A stretch of DNA of 64,000 nucleotides from Oligella sp050920755 (GCF_050920755.1 NZ_CP158480.1:1860001-1924000); one strand, 5' to 3'; numbered from the stretch's first letter, positions 1 to 9,539 are shown. Notes: generated from the letters alone by a model not told the origin. Made by a program: numbers and translations.

Positions 1-53
1 TTACTAGCGAGTGAGCTATTTAAACCGGCTATTTAAGTCCCACCCTCTTTAAT

Positions 54-2645
54 TCAGCCTGCCAGCGGTGCCTTAAAGCGTTTTAAACGCAAGGCATTAC
101 TCAGTACAAAAACACTGGATAAAGCCATCGCACCGGCAGCAAACATCGGCGACAGTAAAACTCCATTGATCGGGTATAAAATACCGGCTGCGACCGGTAT
201 TAAAGCCGTGTTATAGGCAAAGGCCCAAAAAAGATTCTGATGGATATTTTTAATCGTCGCCTTTGAAAGCGCAATCGCATTAGGCACACCATTTAAGCTA
301 CCCGACATCAGCACCACATCAGCCGCTTCCATCGCAACATCGGTACCGGTACCAATGGCAATACCCACATCCGCTTCGGCCAGCGCCGGCGCATCATTAA
401 TCCCATCACCGACAAACGCTACCGCACCATATTGCGCCCGCAATGCTTTAATTTGCTGCAACTTATCCGACGGCAGGACGTCAGCCACCACCTGATCAAT
501 CCCCAGTCGCTGCGCAATCGCTTCAGCTGTCTGCTTTTTATCGCCGGTAATCATCACCACGTTGAGTCCTAAGTCATGCAAAGCCTTAATCGCTGCGGGT
601 GTACTTTCCTTAATCGGATCAGAGACTGCGATAATGGCAGCCAATTGACCATCAATCGCAGCATACATCGGCGATTTACCCTCGCTCGCCAAACGTAAAG
701 CCGTTTCATCAAACTGACTCGGCTCTAAACCTAAAGAACGCATAAAGCGATCCGCACCGATTTCAATGGTACGACCATTACTCTGAGCTCTTACGCCCAT
801 ACCGGTAATGGATTCAAACTGACTAACGGCAGCAAGGCTCGCCCCCTCTGTCTGCGCTGCCGCCACCATCGCATGGGCAATTGGATGCTCGGATTGCTGC
901 TCCACTGAAGCGATTAAAGCCAAGACCTCTAAACGCTCAAAGCCCTCACTCAGCACTAAATCCGTCATGGTCGGACGACCTACTGTCAAGGTACCCGTTT
1001 TATCCACCGCCACCACCTTGGCATCACGTAACGATTGTAAGGCATCGCCTTTGCGGAATAATACGCCCAGCTCAGCACCCCGTCCGGTAGCCACCATAAT
1101 TGAGGTCGGCGTTGCCAGACCCATCGCACAAGGACAAGCAATAATCATCACCGCCACGGCATTCACAATCGCGAAAGTTAAGGCCGGACGCGGTCCGAAA
1201 ATCATCCACAACACAAACGTTAAGAGTGCCAATCCAATCACTGTCGGCACAAACCAATAGGTAACCCGATTAACAACCGATTGAATCGGTAATTTGGAAC
1301 CCTGCGCCTGCTCCACCAGATTAATAATTTGCGATAAGACCGTTTGCTCTCCGACTGCCGTGGTTTTAAAAGTAAAAGCACCTTGCTGATTCACGGTTCC
1401 TCCGATTAACTCACTACCCGGCGCTTTTTCAATCGGAATAGGCTCACCGCTAATCATCGATTCATCAACAAAACTCCGGCCCTCAAGCAAAATGCCGTCC
1501 ACCGCAATACGCTCACCGGGACGCACCTGAACCAAATCCCCCACACGCACCTCGCGCAGCGGAATTTGCTGCCACTCGCCATTACGCTGAACTCGGGCTT
1601 CCTTAGGCTGAAGACCGACTAAACGCTGAATCGCTTCTGATGTGCGACCCTTAGCCTTAGCCTCTAAATAACGCCCGAATAAAATCAAAGTCACAATCAC
1701 CGCCGCCGATTCATAATAAACATGAATGGAACCTGCCGGCAGTAAAGACGGCAAAAAAGTTGCTATCACTGAAAAACCGTAGGCAGCCAAGGTACCCATA
1801 GCAACTAAGGAATTCATATCGGGCCCCAAGCGTAACAAAGCAGGAATACCGATTTGATAAAAGCGTCGACCGGGAAATAATAAGACCAAGCTCGTGAGAA
1901 CAAATTGCAAATACCAGCTATTTTGTAAACCGATGCTATGCTCCACCCAATGATGCATGGCGGGGATCACGTGCGAACCCATCTCCAAAATAAAGACCGG
2001 TAAAGTAAGAATAAGCGCAATCATCAAATCCCTTTTTAAAAGCGCCTCTTCCCTGTCCTTACGTATGGATAACTGCTCCACCCATGAGTTGTCGTCAACT
2101 GAGGTTGCGGCTGCCTCATCACCAACTGCAGCAGGTTGCGATAAAACCGTGGCGCCAAAACCCGCTTTAGTAATCACTGAGATAATCTCATCGACCGTTA
2201 ATTCGGCCGCTTCTGCTAAATCAATATCGGCCCGTTCCGTGCTTAAATTAACACTGACTGAATCCACCCCCGCCATACGCCCTACCAGACGCTCAATACG
2301 CGCTGCACAAGAAGCACAGGTCATGCCCTCAATGTCCAGTGTCAGGTGCTGAGCACTTAAATTTGCGCGGTCACCTTCGCTTGCGGTCGGCTGAGTCCGA
2401 CTAAACGACTCCACGGTATAACCGGCCTTGTTAATCACCGTCTTAATCGCATCGATATCGGCAGGTGCGGTTGCATCCAACTCAATATCGGCTCTTTCGG
2501 TGGCCAGATTCACATTAATCGACTTTACCCCGTCCATACGTCCCACCAAACGCTCTACTCGTGCCACACATGAGGCACAAGTCATACCGCCGATACTCAT
2601 TGATACATGCTTAATAGACATGTCGATTTGCTCCGATTTGTTCAT
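54..2645 (-). CDS. copA: Copper-exporting P1B-type ATPase
   Basis: Inner-membrane ATPase that exports Cu(I) from the cytoplasm. The 863-residue product has two N-terminal heavy-metal-binding domains, each with a GMTCASC motif (near residues 20 and 108), then eight predicted membrane helices. The transmembrane metal site is CPC (in ACPCAMGLATP). Further hallmarks are the DKTGT phosphorylation site, the SEHPIAHAM nucleotide-binding motif and the GDGINDAP hinge, so all catalytic elements are present. The annotated ATG lacks a good ribosome site. A second ATG at 2621 (MSIKHVSM...) follows GGAG by nine bases and may be the true start, giving 855 residues. It is monocistronic as far as visible, with no CueR-type regulator beside it. 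A Cu-specific role follows from the motif class; Ag(I) export is also possible. Confidence 0.95.
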   Translation of the reverse strand: MNKSEQIDMSIKHVSMSIGGMTCASCVARVERLVGRMDGVKSINVNLATERADIELDATAPADIDAIKTVINKAGYTVESFSRTQPTASEGDRANLSAQHLTLDIEGMTCASCAARIERLVGRMAGVDSVSVNLSTERADIDLAEAAELTVDEIISVITKAGFGATVLSQPAAVGDEAAATSVDDNSWVEQLSIRKDREEALLKRDLMIALILTLPVFILEMGSHVIPAMHHWVEHSIGLQNSWYLQFVLTSLVLLFPGRRFYQIGIPALLRLGPDMNSLVAMGTLAAYGFSVIATFLPSLLPAGSIHVYYESAAVIVTLILFGRYLEAKAKGRTSEAIQRLVGLQPKEARVQRNGEWQQIPLREVRVGDLVQVRPGERIAVDGILLEGRSFVDESMISGEPIPIEKAPGSELIGGTVNQQGAFTFKTTAVGEQTVLSQIINLVEQAQGSKLPIQSVVNRVTYWFVPTVIGLALLTFVLWMIFGPRPALTFAIVNAVAVMIIACPCAMGLATPTSIMVATGRGAELGVLFRKGDALQSLRDAKVVAVDKTGTLTVGRPTMTDLVLSEGFERLEVLALIASVEQQSEHPIAHAMVAAAQTEGASLAAVSQFESITGMGVRAQSNGRTIEIGADRFMRSLGLEPSQFDETALRLASEGKSPMYAAIDGQLAAIIAVSDPIKESTPAAIKALHDLGLNVVMITGDKKQTAEAIAQRLGIDQVVADVLPSDKLQQIKALRAQYGAVAFVGDGINDAPALAEADVGIAIGTGTDVAMEAADVVLMSGSLNGVPNAIALSKATIKNIHQNLFWAFAYNTALIPVAAGILYPINGVLLSPMFAAGAMALSSVFVLSNALRLKRFKAPLAG

Positions 2646-2725
2646 TAATGCTTAAGCTATACTTAAAGCCAAGCTTAATACAATTAAATAATCCCGAAAT
2701 AGCTGATTTCAAGGACTTATTGGCT

Positions 2726-2756
2726 GGTAAAAAAGCATAAGCGCATAGCTATGCTT
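2726..2756 (-). terminator. Minus-strand hairpin with T-run upstream of copA
   Basis: Arms AAGCATA (2733-2739) and TATGCTT (2750-2756) pair. Read on the minus strand, the hairpin is followed by a run of six T. It lies about 80-110 bases upstream of copA and downstream of no visible minus-strand gene. It could be an attenuator in the copA leader, or a terminator that shields copA from antisense read-through of the tRNA region. Confidence 0.4.
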
Positions 2757-2818
2757 CTGCCGGCGCAAACATAAAAACAACATTTTTAATTGAAGGCGAT
2801 TATTTTTATAAAAATCGC

Positions 2819-2847
2819 TTCACAAATAAAATTTACTGCCATATAAT
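2819..2847 (+). promoter_or_regulatory. Sigma-70 promoter of tRNA-Arg
   Basis: TTCACA (2819-2824) and a perfect TATAAT (2842-2847) are separated by 17 bases. The tRNA begins 11 bases downstream of the -10 box, as expected for a stable-RNA promoter. Confidence 0.75.
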
Positions 2848-2857
2848 TATGAATTCA

Positions 2858-2935
2858 GCGCCCGTAGCTCAGTTGGATTAGAGTGCTTGGCTACGAACCA
2901 AGAGGTCGTGGGTTCAATTCCTGCCGGGCGCGCCA
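2858..2935 (+). tRNA. tRNA-Arg (anticodon ACG)
   Basis: A cloverleaf can be drawn by hand. The acceptor stem GCGCCCG pairs with CGGGCGC. The anticodon stem CTTGG/CCAAG encloses loop CTACGAA, with ACG at 2893-2895. A GGTTCAATTC T-loop is present. The 3' CCA is encoded (2933-2935). ACG is normally modified to ICG and reads CGU/CGC/CGA arginine codons. It stands alone between a strong promoter and a terminator. Confidence 0.97.
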
Positions 2936-2943
2936 GATTTAAG

Positions 2944-2974
2944 AGGTCACTTCGATTGAGGTGACCTTTTTTTA
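2944..2974 (+). terminator. Intrinsic terminator of tRNA-Arg
   Basis: AGGTCAC (2944-2950) pairs with GTGACCT (2961-2967) and is followed by a run of T. It sits nine bases after the tRNA CCA end. Confidence 0.85.
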
Positions 2975-3352
2975 TTGCCAACGTTTTCTCTCACATAAAA
3001 TCGCCATTTGCTGCAGAGATATTTTACAGCAGAGCCGCACATCTCACCCTCACTCCCACACGCCTAGTAAGACTATTCAAACAATCGAATAAATCTTCAA
3101 CCCGGCGAATATCAGGAGCTAATGGTTTACCCTTGTTTTGAAGATCTAAGGGAAACCGCTATTTACATAGGCCATAATTTGCGTTAATTTATTGCTATGC
3201 ACCAATGAGTCTTATGTTTTATATAAGACTAGCTTTAAGCCAATAGTATCAATACATTAAGTCTTGTATAAGACTAAAAATAAGCAACTTGGCTAGGCAA
3301 ATACGCTACAACGCAACATTGTTTATTTTTTATTACTATTAGGGAGAGTTTT
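2975..3352 (+). promoter_or_regulatory. aceA upstream region with paired palindromic operators
   Basis: A 378-base gene-free stretch before isocitrate lyase. It contains two related inverted repeats. The first has AGTCTTAT (3208-3215) and ATAAGACT (3223-3230). The second is a compact 16-base palindrome, AGTCTT-GTAT-AAGACT (3260-3275). The shared half-site AGTCTTRT, the two copies about 50 bases apart, and the position 80-145 bases before the aceA ATG suggest binding sites for a dimeric regulator. The regulator cannot be named from the sequence. No clear -10/-35 pair was identified with confidence. Confidence 0.5.
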
Positions 3353-4957
3353 ATGTCTCATAACTATCAAGCCGAAGTTCAAAAAGCTCAGGAAGAAATT
3401 AATCAGGCCGGTTCCGGCTGGCATGCGATTAATGCCGATGCGGTTGCTCGTATGCGTATCATGAACCGTTTCCAAAGCGGTTTGGATATCGCTCGTTACA
3501 CTGCCGATATTATGCGCAAAGACATGGAGGAGTACGATGCCGATCCGTCAAAGTACACTCAGTCGCTCGGTTGCTGGCACGGTTTTATCGCTCAACAAAA
3601 ATTAATTTCCATCAAAAAACACTTCAAAACCACGGATAAGAAGTACTTATACTTGTCAGGCTGGATGGTTGCCGCTTTACGTTCTAAGTTCGGTCCACTT
3701 CCTGACCAGTCTATGCACGAGAAAACCTCTGTTGCGGAACTGATTGAGGAACTATACACTTTCTTACGTCAGGCGGATGCGCGTGAGTTAGATTTACTTT
3801 TCACCGCTTTAGATGCTGCCCGTGATGCCGGCGATAAGGCTAAAGAAGCTGAAATCATCGAAAAAATCGATAATTTCGAAACCCATGTAGTACCTATCAT
3901 TGCGGATATTGACGCCGGTTTCGGTAATGAAGAAGCCACTTACCTACTTGCTAAGAAAATGATCGAAGCCGGTGCTTGTTGTATTCAAATCGAGAACCAG
4001 GTTTCTGATGAGAAGCAATGTGGTCACCAAGACGGTAAAGTAACCGTGCCGCACAGCGACTTTTTATCAAAAATCAATGCCGTTCGTTACGCTTTCTTAG
4101 AGTTAGGTATTCCTAACGGCGTGATTGTTGCTCGTACCGACTCTTTAGGTGCCGGTTTAACTAAGCAAATCGCTATTACCAACCAAGAAGGCGATTTGGG
4201 CGACCAGTACAACAGCTTCCTGGATTGTGAGGAAATTTCAGCCGACCAATTAGGTAATGGCGACATTATTATTAAACGTGAAGGTAAGCTATTACGTCCT
4301 AAGCGTTTAGCCAGCAACCTATTCCAATTCCGTAAGGGTACCGGTGAGGATCGTGTGGTACTTGACTGCATTACTTCACTACAAAACGGTGCGGATATGA
4401 TCTGGATTGAGACTGAAAAACCTCACGTAGGTCAGATTAAAGCCATGGTTGATCGCATCCGCGAAGTAGTACCTAATGCTAAGCTTGTTTATAACAACAG
4501 CCCATCATTTAACTGGACGCTAAACTTCCGTCAGCAAGTATTCGATAAATGGCAAGAAGAAGGTAAAGACGTTTCTGCTTACAACCGTGCTGACTTAATG
4601 AGCGCCGAGTACGATGGCACCGAGCTTTGTGAGGAAGCCGATAAGCTTATCAGCAGCTTCCAAAAAGACGGTTCTGCTCAAGCCGGTATTTTCCACCACT
4701 TGATTACTTTACCGACTTACCACACAGCTGCACTTTCAACTGATAACCTGGCCAAGGGTTACTTCTCTCCTGAAGAAGCAATGCTTGCTTATGTTAAAGG
4801 TGTTCAGCGTGAAGAAATCCGTCAAGGTATTGCGTGCGTTAAGCACCAAAATATGGCCGGTTCCGATATCGGTGATAACCACAAGGAGTTCTTCTCCGGT
4901 GATGCGGCACTTAAAGCCTCTGGTAAAGACAATACAATGAACCAATTCAACTTCTAA
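3353..4957 (+). CDS. aceA: Isocitrate lyase (long form)
   Basis: Cleaves isocitrate to succinate and glyoxylate, the first step of the glyoxylate shunt, needed for growth on acetate or fatty acids. The 534-residue length and the active-site sequence EKQCGHQDGKVTVPH match the Pseudomonas/Acinetobacter subfamily rather than the ~430-residue Escherichia type with KKCGH. The catalytic cysteine is C223. DIDAGFGNEEAT (substrate/Mg site) and IARTDS are present. The ATG follows AGGGAGAG, a strong ribosome site. The next gene is malate synthase G in the same direction, 98 bases downstream, so both shunt enzymes are adjacent. The paired AGTCTT palindromes upstream are likely control sites. Confidence 0.97.
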   Translation: MSHNYQAEVQKAQEEINQAGSGWHAINADAVARMRIMNRFQSGLDIARYTADIMRKDMEEYDADPSKYTQSLGCWHGFIAQQKLISIKKHFKTTDKKYLYLSGWMVAALRSKFGPLPDQSMHEKTSVAELIEELYTFLRQADARELDLLFTALDAARDAGDKAKEAEIIEKIDNFETHVVPIIADIDAGFGNEEATYLLAKKMIEAGACCIQIENQVSDEKQCGHQDGKVTVPHSDFLSKINAVRYAFLELGIPNGVIVARTDSLGAGLTKQIAITNQEGDLGDQYNSFLDCEEISADQLGNGDIIIKREGKLLRPKRLASNLFQFRKGTGEDRVVLDCITSLQNGADMIWIETEKPHVGQIKAMVDRIREVVPNAKLVYNNSPSFNWTLNFRQQVFDKWQEEGKDVSAYNRADLMSAEYDGTELCEEADKLISSFQKDGSAQAGIFHHLITLPTYHTAALSTDNLAKGYFSPEEAMLAYVKGVQREEIRQGIACVKHQNMAGSDIGDNHKEFFSGDAALKASGKDNTMNQFNF

Positions 4958-5000
4958 ATCATTGATTAGAAGATTTCTTATCGAATAGTTCTATGTCTTG

Positions 5001-5034
5001 AAATTGGCTTGCTGCGGCAAGCCAATTTTGTTTA
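5001..5034 (+). terminator. Hairpin between aceA and glcB
   Basis: AAATTGGCTTG (5001-5011) and CAAGCCAATTT (5018-5028) form an 11-bp stem with a six-base loop, followed by TGTTT. The T-run is short. This could be a partial terminator that lowers glcB relative to aceA, or the true end of the aceA transcript. Confidence 0.6.
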
Positions 5035-5055
5035 AAAAATATTCTGGAGTATATT

Positions 5056-7230
5056 ATGACTCAGTACAAGAAAATTGAATCTCTACAAGTTGAAGCAACG
5101 CTTTTCAATTTGATCAATGAAGATATCTTAGCCAATCATCCCGAACAGTTGGATCGTGACGAGTTTTGGAAAAACTTTTCCGCTTTAGTAAAAGATCTTG
5201 CTCCTAAAAACAAAGCCCTACTTGAAAAGCGCGTTGCCATTCAGGCAAAAATCGATGACTGGTACAAAGCCAATCCCGGCCCTATTCAGGATATGGCGGC
5301 CTACAAAGCTTTTCTTAAAGAAATCGGCTACTTAGTCGAAGCGCCTGCAGATTTTAAAATCACCACGGAAAATGTCGACCGTGAAATTGCCGAGCAAGCC
5401 GGTCCGCAATTGGTGGTACCTGCAACCAATGCCCGCTATTCTCTAAACGCTGCCAATGCACGTTGGGGTAGTCTCTATGATGCACTCTATGGTACCGACG
5501 CCATTGATCAAAACGGTGATTTAGCACCGACAGGTGAGTACAATCCTAAGCGCGGTGCTGAAGTAATCGCTTTCGGTCGTCGCTTTTTAGATGAGAGCAT
5601 CCCTCTGGTTGAAGGCTCGCATGCGGATGCCGTAGCTTACAGTGTTGCCAATGGTCAGCTTAAAGTGAAATTAAACAAAGGCAATGAAACCACCTTAAAG
5701 CAAAATGATCTATTAGTGGGCTTTAATGGTGATGCGGCGGCACCAAGCTCTATTATCTTCCTACATAATGGCTTGCACTTTGATATTTTAGTGGATAAAA
5801 ATCACCCGATCGGTAAGCAGGATCCGGCCGGTATTAAAGATATTGTGATGGAGGCCGCTCTATCCACGATTATTGACTTTGAAGACTCGGTAGCTGCGGT
5901 TGACGGTCCGGATAAAGCCTTAATCTACCGTAATTGGCTAGGCCTAATGACCGGTACCTTGAGCGAAGAAATTGCTAAGAGCGGTAAGGTCTTTACGCGC
6001 CGCTTAAACGAAGACCGCGAGTACTTAAGTGCTGCCGATCAAACACCATTTAAGTTACCCGGTCGCTCATTACTATTCTGCCGCAATGTAGGTCATTTAA
6101 TGTCTACGCCTGCGATGTTGGATGAAGCGGGCAATATGATTCCTGAGGGTATTTTGGATGCCGTGGTAACCGCTATTATTGCCGGTTACGATCGCGCTCG
6201 CGACAGCAATAAAAACAGCCGTAACGGCAGTGTTTATATTGTTAAACCGAAAATGCACGGTCCGGAGGAAGTGGCTTTTGCCAATGAGCTTTTTGCCGCT
6301 GCCGAAAATTTAGCGAAGCTTCCTAAAAACACCCTCAAAATGGGTATTATGGATGAGGAACGCCGTACTTCGGTTAACCTTAAAGCATGTATTTATGAAG
6401 CCAAAGAGCGTTGTGTATTTATTAATACCGGCTTCTTAGATCGAACCGGTGATGAAATTCACACGTCAATGCTGGCCGGTCCAATGATCCGCAAAGGTGA
6501 TATGAAAGCCACCCCATGGATTAAAGCGTATGAGGCTAATAACGTACAGGTCGGTTTAGCTTGCGGTTTAAACGGCAAAGCACAAATCGGTAAGGGTATG
6601 TGGGCAATGCCTGACTTAATGAAAGCCATGTTGGAGCAGAAAATCGCCCACCCACAATCCGGCGCTACCACCGCTTGGGTACCGTCACCAACCGGTGCGA
6701 CAATTCACAGCCTGCACTATCACCAAGTTAATGTATTTGATGTACAAGCAGAAAAAGCCAAGGAACAAGCCGATTATCTGGACGATTTATTAACCGTTCC
6801 GGTGGCAACGGATACTTCTTGGTCGGATAAGGAAAAGCAAGAGGAATTGGATAACAACTGCCAAGGTATTTTAGGCTATGTGGTACGCTGGGTTGACCGG
6901 GGTGTCGGCTGCTCCAAAGTGCCTGATATCCACAATGTCGGCTTGATGGAAGACCGTGCTACCCTACGCATTTCCAGTCAGCATATCTGCAACTGGTTAG
7001 AGCATGGTATCGTCGGCAAAGAGGATGTCGATGTCGCACTGCGTCGCATGGCCAAAGTGGTTGATGAGCAAAATGCCGGCGACCCGCTATACCGTCCGAT
7101 GTCCGGCAATGAGGAAACATCTCATGCGTTTAAAGCAGCCAGCGATTTAATCTTTAAAGGTAAAGAGCAGCCTAACGGCTACACCGAGCCTTTATTGCAT
7201 CACTGGCGCGCTGAAGTTAAAAAGGGCTAA
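5056..7230 (+). CDS. glcB: Malate synthase G
   Basis: Condenses glyoxylate with acetyl-CoA to give malate, the second shunt enzyme. The 724 residues match the monomeric G isoform (about 720-730), not the ~530-residue A isoform. Conserved blocks include DFEDSVAAVDGPDK, RSLLFCRNVGHLM and GLNGKAQIGKGMW. The ATG follows TTCTGGAGTATATT, with GGAG as ribosome site. It may share aceA's promoter through the intervening hairpin or have its own. No AGTCTT palindrome was seen in the 98-base gap. A strong terminator follows. Confidence 0.97.
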   Translation: MTQYKKIESLQVEATLFNLINEDILANHPEQLDRDEFWKNFSALVKDLAPKNKALLEKRVAIQAKIDDWYKANPGPIQDMAAYKAFLKEIGYLVEAPADFKITTENVDREIAEQAGPQLVVPATNARYSLNAANARWGSLYDALYGTDAIDQNGDLAPTGEYNPKRGAEVIAFGRRFLDESIPLVEGSHADAVAYSVANGQLKVKLNKGNETTLKQNDLLVGFNGDAAAPSSIIFLHNGLHFDILVDKNHPIGKQDPAGIKDIVMEAALSTIIDFEDSVAAVDGPDKALIYRNWLGLMTGTLSEEIAKSGKVFTRRLNEDREYLSAADQTPFKLPGRSLLFCRNVGHLMSTPAMLDEAGNMIPEGILDAVVTAIIAGYDRARDSNKNSRNGSVYIVKPKMHGPEEVAFANELFAAAENLAKLPKNTLKMGIMDEERRTSVNLKACIYEAKERCVFINTGFLDRTGDEIHTSMLAGPMIRKGDMKATPWIKAYEANNVQVGLACGLNGKAQIGKGMWAMPDLMKAMLEQKIAHPQSGATTAWVPSPTGATIHSLHYHQVNVFDVQAEKAKEQADYLDDLLTVPVATDTSWSDKEKQEELDNNCQGILGYVVRWVDRGVGCSKVPDIHNVGLMEDRATLRISSQHICNWLEHGIVGKEDVDVALRRMAKVVDEQNAGDPLYRPMSGNEETSHAFKAASDLIFKGKEQPNGYTEPLLHHWRAEVKKG

Positions 7231-7262
7231 TCACAGTCGCTTTTTAAGCTGCTAGGGTGTGT

Positions 7263-7300
7263 AAAGCCCATGTTCATGATGAAGTGGGCATGGGCTTTTT
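7263..7300 (+). terminator. Terminator after glcB
   Basis: AAAGCCCATG (7263-7272) pairs with CATGGGCTTT (7289-7298) and is followed by T residues. Confidence 0.85.
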
Positions 7301-7341
7301 GGTGAATAGCGTAATGCAAGCATTTTCCACTAAATATCAGA

Positions 7342-7434
7342 GCTTCGGTGAACGCCTCATGTAATTCCATCATGGTGCCTATATCACGCTCATGTAACTC
7401 ATTTTATTGATCTCTCAGCACTTTTTTGGGGCAC
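7342..7434 (-). pseudogene. Decayed second copy of the Rpn-like fragment
   Basis: This ~93-base stretch is an imperfect duplicate of 7715-7810 in the neighbouring Rpn-like remnant. Both contain CAT-aATTCCATCA-GGTGCC-ATATCA and CTCAGCACTTTTT-G in the same order. It carries substitutions and small gaps and no open frame, so it is a relic of a tandem or dispersed Rpn/PD-(D/E)XK transposase-family gene. Confidence 0.65.
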
Positions 7435-7488
7435 TTCACAGCACATTAAGATCCTATATTTTTAAATTAATGCAAGTTAACCGGCCGC

Positions 7489-7830
7489 TTAGTGCAAACG
7501 CTCAAGTAATTGCGAGGGTATGCCGGTTATTTCTTTAATCTCCGTCAATGAGTAACCTCGCAATTTGAGATTTTGGGCGATTTCAAGTTGGTTCTCGGCT
7601 TTACCCTCAGCTCTGCCTTCTTCCTTACCTATGGCAATGCCTTTAGCTTCGCCCCTAGCCTCACCTCTAGCCTCACCTATGGCGATACCTTCTTCCTTAC
7701 CCTCGGCCTTGGCTTCTTCATACACGTCATGAAATTCCATCAGGGTGCCAATATCATATTTGCGTGACAATCTCATTTCCTCGACCTCCTCAGCACTTTT
7801 TGTGGACATATCCATGAAGCTTAACACCTC
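7489..7830 (-). pseudogene. C-terminal remnant of Rpn/PD-(D/E)XK nuclease-transposase family protein
   Basis: The open frame runs to 7854, but bases beyond about 7830 probably belong to the IS5-type element. What remains (about 113 residues) is the C-terminal tail typical of Rpn recombination-promoting nucleases and related putative transposases. It shows a FMDMSTKSAEEVEEMR-type helix, then a long Glu/Gly/Ala/Lys-rich helix built of repeated GEARGEA/AEGKE units, ending ITGIPSQLLERLH. The N-terminal nuclease domain is absent, so the product should not cut DNA. Internal GAGGCTAGGGGCGAA-like repeats explain the degenerate DNA. Confidence 0.65.
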
Positions 7831-8822
7831 GAGACCTTTGCAATAACCCCTCAAACTTCCTAAAATATGGCTTATTTCCTTGCTTTCTTACTTCAGTCCC
7901 ATGAGTAGTTTCTTTCAACAAACCGCCAAAGCCCGTATTGCCAAACACCTCGACCGTTTTCCGTTGCTTAAGTTAGATCAAGTGATTGATTGGCGACCGA
8001 TTGAACGCTACCTCAATTCACAAAAGCAGCGTCGATTGACGACTCAACAAGGTCGTCCGAGTTATCCCGTGCTCGCCATGTTTAAGGCAGTCCTATTGGG
8101 TCAATGGCATAGCCTCTCCGATCCGGAGCTTGAGCATAGTTTGGTGACTCGCATTGATTTTACGATTTTTTGCGGTTTTGATGATATGGACGTTCCCGAT
8201 CACAGTACCCTATGCCGTTACCGCAATTGGTTGGCTGAGGAGGGTTTATTGGATAAGCTGTTAGTGCTTATCAATCAGCAGTTAAGCGAGAAGGGTCTAA
8301 AAGTAGCCAAGGCGCAAACGGCAGTGGTTGATGCGACGATTATTCAAACGGCAGGTCGTAAGAAAATGAAGGCAATTGAGCAGCTTGAGGACGGTGAGTA
8401 TCATGAGTCTGCACCAAGCACTGATAAGGATGCACGTTGGACAAAAAAGGGGGCTGACTTCCATTTAGGCTTTAAGCTACATGCTCGTTCGGATGGTGAG
8501 GGCTATATTGAAAAGCTTAATACCACGCCCGCTAATGTGCATGAGGTTAATCAACTTGAACCGCTCGTCAATGATTTGGAACAGGGCACGAGAGTAGAAG
8601 CGGATAAGGGCTATAGCAGCGCAAAGAACCGAAAGCGATTACAAGCGCTCGGCTTAGAAGATGGCATTATGCAAAAGGCGCATCGCGGTTCAGTGTTGAC
8701 ACGTGAGCAGATAGAACGCAACAAGCGTTTATCTAAGACTCGCTATGTGATTGAGCAAAGTTTCGGCACGCTGCACCGTAAATTCAAACATAAGCGAGCA
8801 AGCTATTTTGGTCTCGTCAAGG
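7831..8822 (+). mobile_element. IS5-type element, 3' end lost
   Basis: The left end is probably GAGACCTTTGCAATAACCCC at 7831, where it cuts the Rpn-like gene. The right end is missing: the transposase frame stops where an IS3-family terminal repeat begins at 8823. No matching right half was recognised beyond that IS at 11242, so the rest was deleted and not just split. Confidence 0.7.
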
Positions 8823-8827
8823 TGTAA
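7901..8827 (+). pseudogene. IS5-family transposase, C-terminally truncated
   Basis: DDE transposase with the IS5 N-terminal domain (GRPSYPVLAMFKAVLLGQW; DHSTLCRYRNWL) and catalytic-core motifs VVDATII (D), VEADKGYS (D) and RYVIEQSFG (E). An upstream in-frame ATG at 7880 exists, but MSSFFQQTAK at 7901 matches family starts better. The frame ends in YFGLVKV, where homologues continue for a further 20-30 residues. The stop codon is supplied by the adjacent IS3-family terminal repeat. Probably inactive because the right IS end and the C-terminus are both lost. Confidence 0.8.
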
Positions 8828-8850
8828 TGACCCAGCACTTTCTGCTCACC

Positions 8851-9480
8851 TTATACCGCTAAAGCCTCTCTGACTTCAACGGGTGACTTCATACCCAAGG
8901 ACTGGTGTGGGCGTTGATGGTTGTAAAACCCGATCCAGTCCGCTAACACTCGATTGGCATGTTGTATGCTCTCAAAACGCTGCCGATGTACACATTGCTC
9001 TTTGAGCGTACGAATAAAACGTTCAATCATTCCATTCTGTTGAGGGCAGTGTGGCATGATAAATTCCTGCCGTAACCCGTAGCTTCTAACCAAGGAGGTA
9101 TAGTGCTTAGAAGTAAAGATTAAGCCGTTATCTGAGCGTAAAGTGAGGGGGCTTGTTACCCGTCCTAATGTCCCAAAACGATTAACTAACGCTTGCTCTA
9201 AAGCACTGCTTGCCATCTGCGCACGGCCATTACGAGACAAGTGCCATCCGATTAGCTCTCGGTTATGGCAGTCAATCACGAGCGCTAAGCTTGCCCAACC
9301 ATCACGACCTGTCCACACACGACAAAGGTCTGTTGCCCATCGTTCATTCAGAGACGCAGCCTTTGAGGGGCTCACATCAACACGTGGCCTAAAGCCGACT
9401 GAACGTTTTCTAACCTGCCAACCTTTAAGTTGGAAAATGCGCTGTACTGTGTTTTTATTAAACCTAAGAAGAGCTGCCAC
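8851..9480 (-). pseudogene. IS3-family OrfB, 3' part (catalytic domain)
   Basis: C-terminal ~209 residues of the outer element's transposase, holding the DDE catalytic core: ERWATDLCRV, RSDNGLIFTS and QQNGMIERFIRTL, then NHQRPHQSLG. The reading frame upstream of 9480 runs into the inserted IS and is not native. Joined to 10668-10869 after removing the insert and one copy of the CCAC target duplication, the gene is exactly 828 bases (275 residues plus stop) with junction RTV-AALL, so the original gene was intact before insertion. Confidence 0.88.
9477..9480. repeat. 4-bp target duplication (left) of the inner IS
   Basis: CCAC immediately left of the inner IS; the same CCAC is at 10668-10671 on its right. 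Four-base duplications are characteristic of the IS407 group of IS3. Confidence 0.85.
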
Positions 9481-9539
9481 GGTAATCCTCCCACAAAACC
9501 ATAGCAATTAGAAGTAGAATTTCTTATAAAGGAAATTCA

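Noticed and set aside
967..1260. Long plus-strand open frames opposite copA
   Set aside because: Antisense shadows of a strongly conserved gene, with no ribosome sites.
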